Of a stretch of DNA of 64,000 bases, positions 51,924 through 59,814 are shown piece after piece (the stretch's first letter is position 1; each line of letters starts with the position of its first letter). The DNA lies in contig JBGAGY010000001.1 of the NCBI GenBank assembly GCA_044226485.1, positions 372,001 through 436,000 of the forward strand, given 5' to 3'. The notes under the pieces are model-generated. The model saw nothing but the letters and a program-made list of their open reading frames with translations. It searched no databases and was not told the DNA's origin. Source of the DNA: UBA6663 sp044226485. GTDB lineage: Bacteria; Chloroflexota; Anaerolineae; Anaerolineales; UBA6663. The translations under genes were made by a program, and so were the position numbers.

Positions 51924-53379
51924 CGGAGATGATCCCGTGTCCTTTGCCACGCCCGGAGATTGTATCAATCCCTGACGAAACGAAGCGCGCTGCCGGTAGC
52001 CGGCAGCGCGCTTCGTTTCGTCCGGCGGCAGAAGCGCAGCGGTAAACGCCGCACTCCTTGCTGACCTTGAGGTATTCGTGGACGTTCTCGGCCCTGGCCT
52101 GATCGATGACGGCTCCGGGCGAGAGGAAGAAGCCGCCGCCGGGGGCGCACACGTCAACGAGGCGCTTGACGTAGTCGCCGACCTGTTCAGGCGTGCCCGC
52201 CTTGAGGAGCGACGCCGGCACGTTCCCGCCAACGCAGGCCCAGCCACCGAACTTGGCTTTGACCGACGCCATGTCGGACTGATCGAAGATCCAGATCGTG
52301 GCGCCCTTGGGCAGATCCGACTCGGCGATGACGTCGAGGCGCGAGTTGTAGCCGCCCTCGACGAACATCACGGGCACCACGCCTTCCTTGACGATGCCCA
52401 GGATCGTGGCCTTAAGTGTCGGCCAGTAGAACTTCCTGAAGTCAGCGTCCGACATGAAGCCATCGGCTCCCTTGTGGAGCGGCAGCATCGCGAACGGCGT
52501 GCCGCTGCCGTTGGCGGCTCCGACCGCCATCTGGATTGCCATGGGCACAAGGCGCTCGACCGCGGCGAGCACCTTGTCGGGCCGGCGGAAGAGATCCATC
52601 ATGATCGCGCGCGTGCCGCGCAGGCTGTCGCCGAGGAAGTCAAACGGGGCCTTCGAGAACCCGCCCATGGTGCCGGGCAAGCCCATCTGTCCCAACGTCA
52701 CGGCCCCCACCTGGGCATTGGCGCCGAACCACTCGAGCGTCGCCTGGGTGGCCTCCATCAGGGCCTGCAGGCTCGCCTGGACCGGCGGCGGCGCGTAGCC
52801 GGCCATCATGAACGGCACAAACGGGAGCTCGGTGGTGCCAAAGAAGCTCGGCATGAACCCGAGGCCGGTCAGTGAACCCATCACGCGTGGCGTGTAGGAA
52901 TGCATGATGTAGGCTTCGGGGTCGGCGATGAGTGCATCGTACTCATCCGACATCATGTACTCGCCCTCGACGAACTGGAAGCCCTGCGTCGGGGCGAGCG
53001 CGCCACCCGGCCAGCGATAGAGCCTGTAGCCGAGGCGATCGTAGACCTTACCCGGCATGAAATTCCCGGCGACGGAGTACTCGAGGTCGAAGTCCTTGTG
53101 GAACTTGACCAAGCCATCGATCGCCTTGGGGTAGTCGTAGAAAAACTCGCCGGGCGTGCAGCCGGCGTAATGCGCCACGAAGTCGCCGATGATCAGCGTG
53201 CGGGGAACCCGATCGGGTTCACGCAGCTTGAGCACGTCGACGTAGCGTTGCGTGCGTTCCTTGTAGTTGGCGACGGCCTCGGGGGTTGCCAGCGGCTTGC
53301 CCTCGGTCGATTGCCAACCCGCCAGACGCCAGTCCAGCTTTTCCGTGGGAGTGAGTTTGTTCCAGTTGTTGGGAAACAT
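51718..53379 (-). CDS. UroD-like corrinoid methyltransferase 1, stop codon lost
   Basis: An open frame of 553 aa. The first ~449 residues are a UroD-family methyltransferase parallel to the other two here (FPNNWNKLTPTEKLDWRLAG, SKAPFDFLGDSLRGTRAIM, PLHKGADGFMSDADFRKFYW). The family normally ends in GVY-stop, as in both paralogues, but here GVY is followed by CGC and the frame runs another ~104 codons through a perfect palindrome (51974-52022) and into the ThuA-like gene. The tail is low-complexity Arg/Ser-rich. Function: transfer of a methyl group from an unknown methylated substrate to its corrinoid partner at 53422-54064. Start ATG at 53379 after AAGGATG. Stop loss or an assembly error are the options. 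Confidence 0.85.
   Translation of the reverse strand: MFPNNWNKLTPTEKLDWRLAGWQSTEGKPLATPEAVANYKERTQRYVDVLKLREPDRVPRTLIIGDFVAHYAGCTPGEFFYDYPKAIDGLVKFHKDFDLEYSVAGNFMPGKVYDRLGYRLYRWPGGALAPTQGFQFVEGEYMMSDEYDALIADPEAYIMHSYTPRVMGSLTGLGFMPSFFGTTELPFVPFMMAGYAPPPVQASLQALMEATQATLEWFGANAQVGAVTLGQMGLPGTMGGFSKAPFDFLGDSLRGTRAIMMDLFRRPDKVLAAVERLVPMAIQMAVGAANGSGTPFAMLPLHKGADGFMSDADFRKFYWPTLKATILGIVKEGVVPVMFVEGGYNSRLDVIAESDLPKGATIWIFDQSDMASVKAKFGGWACVGGNVPASLLKAGTPEQVGDYVKRLVDVCAPGGGFFLSPGAVIDQARAENVHEYLKVSKECGVYRCASAAGRNEARCRLPAARFVSSGIDTISGRGKGHGIISDASAQSCPSPALPLSPAAPGLSDIWRDELAPRSSIRSHRHSASPGDSAHRNAQSVPGSGLLENARIPS
51974..52022. terminator. Perfect 23-bp-arm palindrome between the UroD-like and ThuA-like genes
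   Basis: Arms 51974-51996 and 52000-52022 with loop TAG. Without a T-run. It begins right after the codon where the UroD family normally stops, so it may have displaced that stop. Confidence 0.8.
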
Positions 53380-53421
53380 CGTGTCATCCTTGTGTAGGCT
53401 AGCGGAGTCGTCAATCGACCG

Positions 53422-54064
53422 TCAGGCCCAGCTCTTGGCGATAGCGACGGCGGCCATGGCGTCTTTGCCATAGGCGTCAGCGCCCGTGTACTCGCGGATC
53501 TGCTCGTCGATCTGCCCTCCCCCGATCATCACCTTCACCTCGGGGTCCACCGCCTTCACCGCCGCCGTCGTCGCCTTCATCGGCCGCCGCCGTCGTCGCC
53601 TTCATCGGGTCGTACGCCAGCGTCAGGAACCCGCTCAGCCCCACGATCTTGGCGCCCGTGGTCTTCACCGCCTCCACGAACTTCTCCACCGGCACGTCCA
53701 CACCAAGATCCATCACCTCAAACCCGTTGATGTCCAGCATGAACTCCACGATGTCCTTGGCGATGTCGTGGATGTCCCCCGCCACCGTCCCGAACACCAC
53801 AGTCCCAAGCTTCTTCTCCCCCGCTCCCTGCTGGATCCGAGGCTTCACGATCGCTGCAATCTGCGAGAGCATCTCGCCCGCCAGGATCAACTCCGGGATG
53901 AAGCATTCGCCTTTCTCGAAACGCTGCCCGATCACGTCCATCGCCTGCTTGCACGCGTCGAGCACCTCCGTCGGCGCGACCCCGCTGTCCAGCATCTGCT
54001 GCGCGAGCGAGACCGCCTCCTCTTCTTGCATCTCCGTGATGGCCGTGATCAGTGCTTGAGACAT
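53422..54064 (-). pseudogene. Corrinoid protein 1, frameshifted by a 25-bp duplication
   Basis: It encodes a corrinoid-binding protein (MtbC/MtvC type) with helical cap (residues 1-85) and B12-binding DIHDIA motif. It is nearly identical in DNA to the intact copy at 55665-56282. At about 53573-53597 a 25-bp unit (CCGCCGCCGTCGTCGCCTTCATCGG is one copy) is present twice, shifting the frame after DPMKATTAA. The shifted frame ends at 53477 in a Gly/Arg/Asp-rich tail of about 40 residues. The original C-terminus, ending IAKSWA-stop at 53422, is still intact in another frame. The lost part closes the B12 pocket (GGG motif). Start ATG 54064 follows AAGGAG. Replication slippage or a sequencing/assembly artefact are equally possible. 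Confidence 0.88.
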
Positions 54065-54116
54065 GAGTGGATGACTCCTTGAAAAACCTGCTGCCCCACC
54101 TCAATGGGGATGAAAG

Positions 54117-54173
54117 ACGAAAGGCGGGGTGCTCCGGTCCGGGGCTACACCCCGAACCGGAGCACCCCGCCTT
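54117..54173. repeat. Palindrome upstream of corrinoid gene 1
   Basis: 20-bp perfect arms (54117-54136 with 54154-54173) containing GCGGGGTGCTCCGGT. The same words occur in the hairpin upstream of corrinoid gene 2 (56336-56389), so the flank was duplicated with the gene. Confidence 0.85.
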
Positions 54174-54311
54174 TCGCCAGACTGATTAACCAACGCTCCT
54201 ATCGTGCGCGGCCTGATTCGCGGCGCACAGAGACCTGTGCCCTCGCCAGAGCACGCCCACACGTCGGCAACCAATCGAAAGAACGCTCAAGCGTTCTCCC
54301 GCTCAGGCGTC

Positions 54312-55661
54312 TCAATACACGCCGTATGTCTTGGTCGTCTCGAACATGGCGTGCAGGTTCTCGGGCCTGGCCTCGTCGACCACGGCCCCGGCAGCCATGC
54401 CGTAGCCGCCGTCGCGGCCGGCCGTGTCGATCAACTGCTTGACGCAGTCAGAGACCTGCTGCGGCGTCCCGGCATGCAACATCGAATTGGCGACGTTTCC
54501 GCCGAAGGCCGCCCAACCGCCCAGTTTGGCCTTGACTGCGGCCATGTCGGTCTTGTCGAATGACCAGTAGGTGCTGCCGGCCGGGATGTCCGGGTCGGCG
54601 ATCACATCAAGACGCTGGTTGTAGCCGCCCTCGACGAACAGGTACGGCACCAGGCCCGCGTCGATCAAGCCCAACAGGGTCGCCTTGAGCGACGGCCAAT
54701 AGAACTTCCTGAAATCCGCATCCGACATGAAGCCATCGGCTCCCTTGTGGAGCGGGATGAACACGAACGGGTTGCTCTGGCCGGAGGCCGTCTGATCGGC
54801 CAGCGACACCGCCACCGGCACCGTCCGCTCGAGCGCAGCCAGCAGCTTTTTAGGCTGCCTGTAGATATCCAGCATGACAGCGCGAGTGCCGCGCAATGTG
54901 TCGCCGATGATGTCGAACGGGGCTTTGGTGAAGCCGCCCGGGAGCGGCGGCAGTCCCATCTCGGCCATGATGGCGCCGTCGGCCTGACCCGAAGCCACGG
55001 CGTACTCCATCGCCGCTTTGGCCGCCTCGATGAAGGCCTCGAACGACTTGATCACATGCGGGAGACCGGCCGGGATCATGAAGGCCGGGAGCATCGGCAG
55101 CTCCATCGTTGCGAACACCGAGGGCAGAGCCGCCCAGCCGTTGAGCGCCCCGAAGGCGCGCGGCATGTAGGTGCGCATGTAGTAGCCTTCGGGATCGGCG
55201 CAGTAGGCGTCGTATTCGTCGCCCTTCATGTACTCGACCTCGAGGCACTGGAACGGCTGGGTCTCGGCGATGCCGCGGCCCGGCCACTGATAGACCTTGT
55301 AGTCGAGCTTATCGAACACCGGACCGGGATTGAAAGCGCCAGAGAACACGAGGAAGTCAGGCTGGAAGTCGCGATTGAACTTGATCCAGGCCTGCGTGTA
55401 CTTGGCGTAGTCGTACATCACGTCGTGCGGCGTGATACCGGCGTATTGCGCAAAGAAGCCACCCATGAACGGCAGAAGCGGGACCCGGTCCGGCTTCTTG
55501 AGGTCCATGATGTCCTTCACGCGTTGAGTGTGGCGTTTGTAGGTCGCGACGGCCTCGGGTGTGGCCATCGGCTTGCCCTCGGTCGACATCCAGTCCGCAT
55601 AGCGGGCCTCGCGTCGCTCAGTGGGCGTCATCTTCTTCCAATTAGCAGGTGGGATGAACAT
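54312..55661 (-). CDS. UroD-like corrinoid methyltransferase 2
   Basis: A protein of 449 aa of the uroporphyrinogen-decarboxylase superfamily in its methyltransferase branch (MtvB/MtaA-like). Signatures: FIPPANWKKMTPTERREARY, TKAPFDIIGDTLRGTRAVML, PLHKGADGFMSDADFRKFYW, LFVEGGYNQRLDVIAD, and the terminal TTKTYGVY. It starts 3 bp after corrinoid gene 2, which makes the pair a functional unit. These enzymes cleave a methyl-O or methyl-N bond and methylate Co(I). The substrate is not readable from sequence. The heme enzyme HemE is excluded by the length, the context and three-fold repetition with corrinoid partners. Confidence 0.88.
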   Translation of the reverse strand: MFIPPANWKKMTPTERREARYADWMSTEGKPMATPEAVATYKRHTQRVKDIMDLKKPDRVPLLPFMGGFFAQYAGITPHDVMYDYAKYTQAWIKFNRDFQPDFLVFSGAFNPGPVFDKLDYKVYQWPGRGIAETQPFQCLEVEYMKGDEYDAYCADPEGYYMRTYMPRAFGALNGWAALPSVFATMELPMLPAFMIPAGLPHVIKSFEAFIEAAKAAMEYAVASGQADGAIMAEMGLPPLPGGFTKAPFDIIGDTLRGTRAVMLDIYRQPKKLLAALERTVPVAVSLADQTASGQSNPFVFIPLHKGADGFMSDADFRKFYWPSLKATLLGLIDAGLVPYLFVEGGYNQRLDVIADPDIPAGSTYWSFDKTDMAAVKAKLGGWAAFGGNVANSMLHAGTPQQVSDCVKQLIDTAGRDGGYGMAAGAVVDEARPENLHAMFETTKTYGVY

Positions 55662-55664
55662 GAA

Positions 55665-56282
55665 TCAGGCCCAGCCTTTCGCGATGGCGACGGCGGCCAT
55701 GGCGTCTTTGCCATAGGCGTCAGCGCCCGTGTACTCGCGGATCTGCTCGTCGATCTGCCCTCCCCCGATCATCACCTTCACCTCGGGGTCCACCGCCTTC
55801 ACCGCCGCCGTCGTCGCCTTCATCGGGTCGTACGCCAGCGTCAGGAACCCGCTCAGCCCCACGATCTTGGCGCCCGTGGTCTTCACCGCCTCCACGAACT
55901 TCTCCACCGGCACGTCCACACCAAGATCCATCACCTCAAACCCGTTGATGTCCAGCATGAACTCCACGATGTCCTTGGCGATGTCGTGGATGTCCCCCGC
56001 CACCGTCCCGAACACCACAGTCCCAAGCTTCTTCTCCCCCGCTCCCTGCTGGATCCGAGGCTTCACGATCGCTGCAATCTGCGAGAGCATCTCGCCCGCC
56101 AGGATCAACTCCGGGATGAAGCATTCGCCTTTCTCGAAACGCTGCCCGATCACGTCCATCGCCTGCTTGCACGCGTCGAGCACCTCCGTCGGCGCGACCC
56201 CGCTGTCCAGCATCTGCTGCGCGAGCGAGACCGCCTCCTCTTCTTGCATCTCCGTGATCGCCGTGATTAGTGCCTGGGACAT
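55665..56282 (-). CDS. Corrinoid protein 2 (B12-binding methyl carrier)
   Basis: A protein of 205 aa. Helical cap domain (EMQEEEAVSLAQQMLDSGVAP, CFIPELILAGEML) followed by a B12-binding Rossmann domain with GTVAGDIHDIAKDIVEFML (the D-x-H motif supplies the lower cobalt ligand), GLSGFLTLAYDPMK and VMIGGGQIDEQIREY. Start ATG 56282 after AGGAGAG. It carries the methyl group between the UroD-like enzyme 2 (3 bp downstream) and the pterin methyltransferase at 58987-59814. It is the intact member of a nearly identical pair. Confidence 0.94.
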   Translation of the reverse strand: MSQALITAITEMQEEEAVSLAQQMLDSGVAPTEVLDACKQAMDVIGQRFEKGECFIPELILAGEMLSQIAAIVKPRIQQGAGEKKLGTVVFGTVAGDIHDIAKDIVEFMLDINGFEVMDLGVDVPVEKFVEAVKTTGAKIVGLSGFLTLAYDPMKATTAAVKAVDPEVKVMIGGGQIDEQIREYTGADAYGKDAMAAVAIAKGWA

Positions 56283-56335
56283 AGTTGGATCTCTCCTGGT
56301 AAAACTGTCGCCATGCCTCAATGGGGATGAAGGGT

Positions 56336-56389
56336 GGGAAGCGGGGTGCTCCGGTCCGGGGCTGCGCCCGGACCAGCACCCCGCTTCCC
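56336..56389. repeat. Palindrome upstream of corrinoid gene 2
   Basis: Arms 56336-56360 and 56367-56389 match apart from a two-base bulge. The core GCGGGGTGCTCCGGTCCGGG is shared with the hairpin at 54117-54173. Confidence 0.85.
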
Positions 56390-56390
56390 A

Positions 56391-56690
56391 CCGAACGATC
56401 AGACCATCGCGCGTCGCGCACCGCCGCTCGGCCTGCGAGCTGAACCTGAGTACCCCGCTTCCCACCGAACGATCAGACCATCGCGCGTCGCGCACCGCCG
56501 CTCGGCCTGCGAGCTGAACCTGAGTACCCCGCTTCCCACCGAACGATCAGACCATCGCGCGTCGCGCACCGCCGCTCGGCCTGTGAGCCGAACCGGAGCA
56601 CCCCGTTTTCCACCGAACGATCAGGCCATCGCGCGTCGCGCACCGCCGCTCGGCCTGTGAGCCGAACCGGAGAGCACAGCTTTCCAACGA
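56391..56690. repeat. Four tandem 74-bp repeats plus a partial unit
   Basis: CCGAACGATCAG starts at 56391, 56465, 56539 and 56613, exactly 74 bp apart; a degenerate start follows at 56687. Each unit contains CATCGCGCGTCGCGCACCGC and ends in CCCGCTTCCCA or a variant. The first two units are identical in most positions and the last two differ more. There are no unique spacers and no cas gene, so it is not CRISPR. It fills the gap between the second and third methyltransferase pairs. A separate palindrome lies further right (about 56728-56845). Confidence 0.92.
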
Positions 56691-56876
56691 ACGGTCGGAC
56701 CACAGCGTCTCAGTGGATCAGGTGAGACGATGGATGGAGCATGGACGGCAGACCGCGGACCACGTGCGAAAGAGCTCCCCCCTCCGCCCCTCGCTGGTCC
56801 CCCTGATGTGGCCCACGATCTGCCGTCCACGCTCCATCCATCACCGACGCTCGACCGAGCGTGGTCGGCGCGCGTC

Positions 56877-58160
56877 TCAGTAGACGCCGTATTCCTTGGT
56901 CGTCTCGACCCAGACCTCGACGAGGTCAGGCCGGCAGCCCTCCATCTCGCCGATGCCGGTGGTCATGATGAAGCCGCCGCCCTTGCCCACTTCGCGGCAG
57001 AGCTTGATCGTCAGTTCGCGGACCTCATCGGCCGTTCCGGCCTGGAGCAGCGAGTTCGGCATACCGCCGGCGATGCACATCGTCTCGCCGACGACTTCCT
57101 TGACCTTGAAGATGTCGCTGGCCTGGAACAGGCCCGAGACCTTGCCCTTCGGCAGATCCGCCAGGTACTGCAGGCGCTGATCCCACACACCCTCGTAGAA
57201 CACGAAAGGCATGATCCCGGCCGCGACGAGGCCTTCCTGCATGGCCTTGAGCGTCGGCCAGTAGAACTTCTCGAACTGCGGGATCGACATGAAGCCGTCC
57301 GACCCGCGGTGCAGCGGGATGAACGACACGTTGATGCCCGTCGCGCGGCTCCAATTGATCGCGAACTCGAGCTCGAACTCGAGGACGCGGTCCATCGCGG
57401 CCAGCAACTTCTGGGGCCGGCGGTGGATGTCGAGCATGATGCCGCGCATGCCGCGCAGCGTGTCAGACATGAAATCGAATGGGGCCTCGATCAGCGAGCC
57501 GACGAAGGTCGGCGGCGCGAAGCCGAGCGCGGCCATCCGTCCGACGGACGCCACGGCGCGGGCGTCGGCAGCGGCCTGGGCCTCGATGCCGGCGGCCAGG
57601 TTGCGCAGCGCCTCGACGACCGGCGGGGCCTTGAGACCGCCGAGGTTGTAGAGGAAGTAGTGGCCAAACGCCGCCATGCCCATGGGTGGCAGCGCAGCAA
57701 AGCCGGCCAGGCCGGGGAAGACGCGCGGCCAGTACTTGCGGATCGACCAATCGCCGGGGTCGGCCAGGAAGGCGTCGTAGTCCTCGCCCTTCATGTACTC
57801 GCCTTCGACGAACTGGAAGGAGCCGTCCGCCGGCAGGCCATGGCCCGGGAATTTGGTCATGACGTCGCCGCCGATGGCGAACGAGGAGGCCGGATTGTTG
57901 AAGACGCTCATCGCGGAGTCGGGCTGGAAGCGCAGCGCCGCGGCCTCGAGCAGTTCCTGCTCCTTGGCGGCGTCTTCGTGGAGTTGCTGGCGCGTGATCC
58001 CGCCCATTTCGGCGAGCATGTAGCCAAAGCCGAGCTGGATCGGAACACGATCCGGCTGGCCGAGCTTCAACGCGGTCTGCAGGCGAGTCAGGCGCTCGCC
58101 GAACAACTGCTGCGGTGTCTTGCCGGCGTCGATCGCCGACACAGCGGTTTTCTCAGTCAT
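56877..58160 (-). CDS. UroD-like corrinoid methyltransferase 3
   Basis: A protein of about 427 aa, starting at ATG 58160, which overlaps the upstream corrinoid gene stop by 8 bp. It shares the UroD-branch motifs (LKLGQPDRVPIQLGF, EAPFDFMSDTLRGMRGIML, IPLHRGSDGFMSIPQFEKFY, FYEGVWDQRLQYLAD and the final TTKEYGVY) but is clearly more distant from enzymes 1 and 2. It lacks their N-terminal NW.K.TP.E.. segment and probably uses another substrate. Its partner is the corrinoid protein at 58153-58794. Confidence 0.87.
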   Translation of the reverse strand: MTEKTAVSAIDAGKTPQQLFGERLTRLQTALKLGQPDRVPIQLGFGYMLAEMGGITRQQLHEDAAKEQELLEAAALRFQPDSAMSVFNNPASSFAIGGDVMTKFPGHGLPADGSFQFVEGEYMKGEDYDAFLADPGDWSIRKYWPRVFPGLAGFAALPPMGMAAFGHYFLYNLGGLKAPPVVEALRNLAAGIEAQAAADARAVASVGRMAALGFAPPTFVGSLIEAPFDFMSDTLRGMRGIMLDIHRRPQKLLAAMDRVLEFELEFAINWSRATGINVSFIPLHRGSDGFMSIPQFEKFYWPTLKAMQEGLVAAGIMPFVFYEGVWDQRLQYLADLPKGKVSGLFQASDIFKVKEVVGETMCIAGGMPNSLLQAGTADEVRELTIKLCREVGKGGGFIMTTGIGEMEGCRPDLVEVWVETTKEYGVY

Positions 58161-58794
58161 TGCCGTTGGCCCCCGTCCATTGCTTGGCGAGCGCGACAGC
58201 CGACATCGCGTCCTTGCCGAAGGCGTCGGCCCCGGCGTACGCGCAAATCTGCTGGTCCATCGTCCCGCCACCGATCATGATCTTCACACCGTCGCGCAGG
58301 CCCGCGGCCGTGATCGCCTCGACGGTCTCCTTCATCGACGTGTAGGCCAGGGTCAGGAACCCCGACAGCGCGACGACGTCGGGCTTGTAGTCCTTCATCG
58401 CAGCCACAAAGTCCTCGGGCGGGATGTCGACGCCCAGGTCCTTCACCTGGAAGCCGTTGACGCCCAGCATGAAGTTGACGATGTCCTTGCCGATGTCGTG
58501 GATGTCGCCCTTGACAGTGCCGAGCAGCACCTTGGCGCCCGTCGCGGTCGCCGACGACTGCGCCATCAACGGCTTGACCTCGTCCGAGATCGCCTTGAGC
58601 ATCTCGCCGGCCAGGATCAGTTCCGGAATGAAGTACTCGCCCTTCTCGAAGCGCTTGCCGACTTCCTCCATCGCCACCTTGCAATCTTCGAGGATCGCCA
58701 CGGGGGTGGCGCCATCTTTGATCAGCTGGCGTGTCAACGCCAGCGCCTCCTCCTCGTTCATCTCGGCAATTGCGGTGATCAGTTCTCCGGACAT
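58153..58794 (-). CDS. Corrinoid protein 3 (B12-binding methyl carrier)
   Basis: A protein of 213 aa. Cap domain (AEMNEEEALALTRQLIKDG, YFIPELILAGEMLKAI) and B12 domain with GTVKGDIHDIGKDIVNFML, ALSGFLTLAYTSMKET and IMIGGGTMDQQIC. Start ATG 58794 follows AAGGAG. It is intact and only moderately similar to corrinoid proteins 1 and 2. It overlaps UroD-like gene 3. Confidence 0.94.
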   Translation of the reverse strand: MSGELITAIAEMNEEEALALTRQLIKDGATPVAILEDCKVAMEEVGKRFEKGEYFIPELILAGEMLKAISDEVKPLMAQSSATATGAKVLLGTVKGDIHDIGKDIVNFMLGVNGFQVKDLGVDIPPEDFVAAMKDYKPDVVALSGFLTLAYTSMKETVEAITAAGLRDGVKIMIGGGTMDQQICAYAGADAFGKDAMSAVALAKQWTGANGND

Positions 58795-58986
58795 AGACGC
58801 CTCTCCTTGCTGCTCACTCAGCCGCTCGGCCATGAAGGCCGGGTCGTCAGAATTCCTTTGCCACGGATTTCGCGAATTGACACGAATTGGTACGAAGGGA
58901 TCCATAACGTGTTGACGTCGATCAACCCTTCTCCAGTGAAGCTCGTGTCAATTCGTTCCAATTCGCGAAATTCGTGGCAATACTCC

Positions 58987-59814
58987 TTACTTGGCGGCGG
59001 CGGGCGCGGGGTCCTTGGGGGCCTCGAGCAGACCGGCGCGGTAGGCGCGCGTGTAACGCAGGCAATGTTTGTCGCGGCCGAGCACGAGCTCAGCCGATAG
59101 GATGGCCGCCTGTAGTTCGCGGTCGTTCGGGTCGATGATGGCCGTGTCCATGCCAGCGTCGAGCGCCAGCACCAGGAAGGTGCGATTGATCAACGCCCGC
59201 ACCGGCAGACCGAACGACACGTTGCTCAGGCCGCAGCCGATGTGCGCCGTCGGGAATTCGGCCCGGATCGCGCGCATGGCGGCGAAGATGATCTGGCCGG
59301 CCTGGATGTTGGTCGAGATCGTCATGGCCAGCGGATCGACAGTGACCTTCTCGTCGGCGATGCCGGCCGCCCGCGTCCTCTCGAACACACGCCGGATGAC
59401 GTCGAGGCGCGCCTCGGCCGTGGTCGGGATGCCCTTATCGTCCATGCATAGCGCGATGACGTCGCAGCCGTTCTCGGCCACGATCGGCAGGATGCCTTCT
59501 AGCCGCGACGGCTCGCCACTGATCGAGTTGATCATCGGGGTCTTCTTGACCGCCGGCATCACGGCCTTGAGCGCGGCCGGGTTGGCGCTGTCGAGGCAGA
59601 TCGGCACATCGGTGACGCCCTGCACGAGATCGATCAACCAGAGCAGGTCTTCAGGCTCGCGATCGGGGTGCGTGCCGGCGTTGACGTCCAGCCATGCGGA
59701 GCCGGCGGCGGCCTGCTTCCTGGCAAGGTTTTGAATGAAGGCGGCGTCGCGCTCGGCGATGGCCTTGGCCACGGCTTTGCGGGTGCCGTTGATCTTCTCG
59801 GCGATGATCCTCAT
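58987..59814 (-). CDS. Pterin-binding methyltransferase (methyl-corrinoid : tetrahydrofolate type)
   Basis: A protein of about 275 aa with the dihydropteroate-synthase-like TIM barrel: AEKINGTRKAVAKAI, SAWLDVNAGTHPD, PICLDSANPAALKAV, PMINSISGE, VIALCMDDKGIP, VDPLAM and GLSNVSFGLP. This is the MtrH/AcsE/MtvA-type enzyme that moves the methyl group between a corrinoid protein and tetrahydrofolate. There is only one copy for three or four corrinoid proteins, so it is presumably shared. The ATG at 59814 overlaps the stop of the activator gene (ATGA). It would feed methyl-THF to the Wood-Ljungdahl or one-carbon pool. Confidence 0.93.
   Translation of the reverse strand: MRIIAEKINGTRKAVAKAIAERDAAFIQNLARKQAAAGSAWLDVNAGTHPDREPEDLLWLIDLVQGVTDVPICLDSANPAALKAVMPAVKKTPMINSISGEPSRLEGILPIVAENGCDVIALCMDDKGIPTTAEARLDVIRRVFERTRAAGIADEKVTVDPLAMTISTNIQAGQIIFAAMRAIRAEFPTAHIGCGLSNVSFGLPVRALINRTFLVLALDAGMDTAIIDPNDRELQAAILSAELVLGRDKHCLRYTRAYRAGLLEAPKDPAPAAAK

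Noticed and set aside
53477..53580. The Gly/Arg/Asp-rich tail of corrinoid protein 1 as a real domain
   Set aside because: It arises from the 25-bp duplication; the normal C-terminus is still readable in another frame.
54747..56270. A 507-codon plus-strand frame across corrinoid gene 2 and UroD 2
   Set aside because: His/Arg/Asp-rich shadow of two well-supported minus-strand genes.
56391..56690. Considered as a CRISPR array
   Set aside because: Units are 74 bp with no unique spacers between them and no cas genes in the window.
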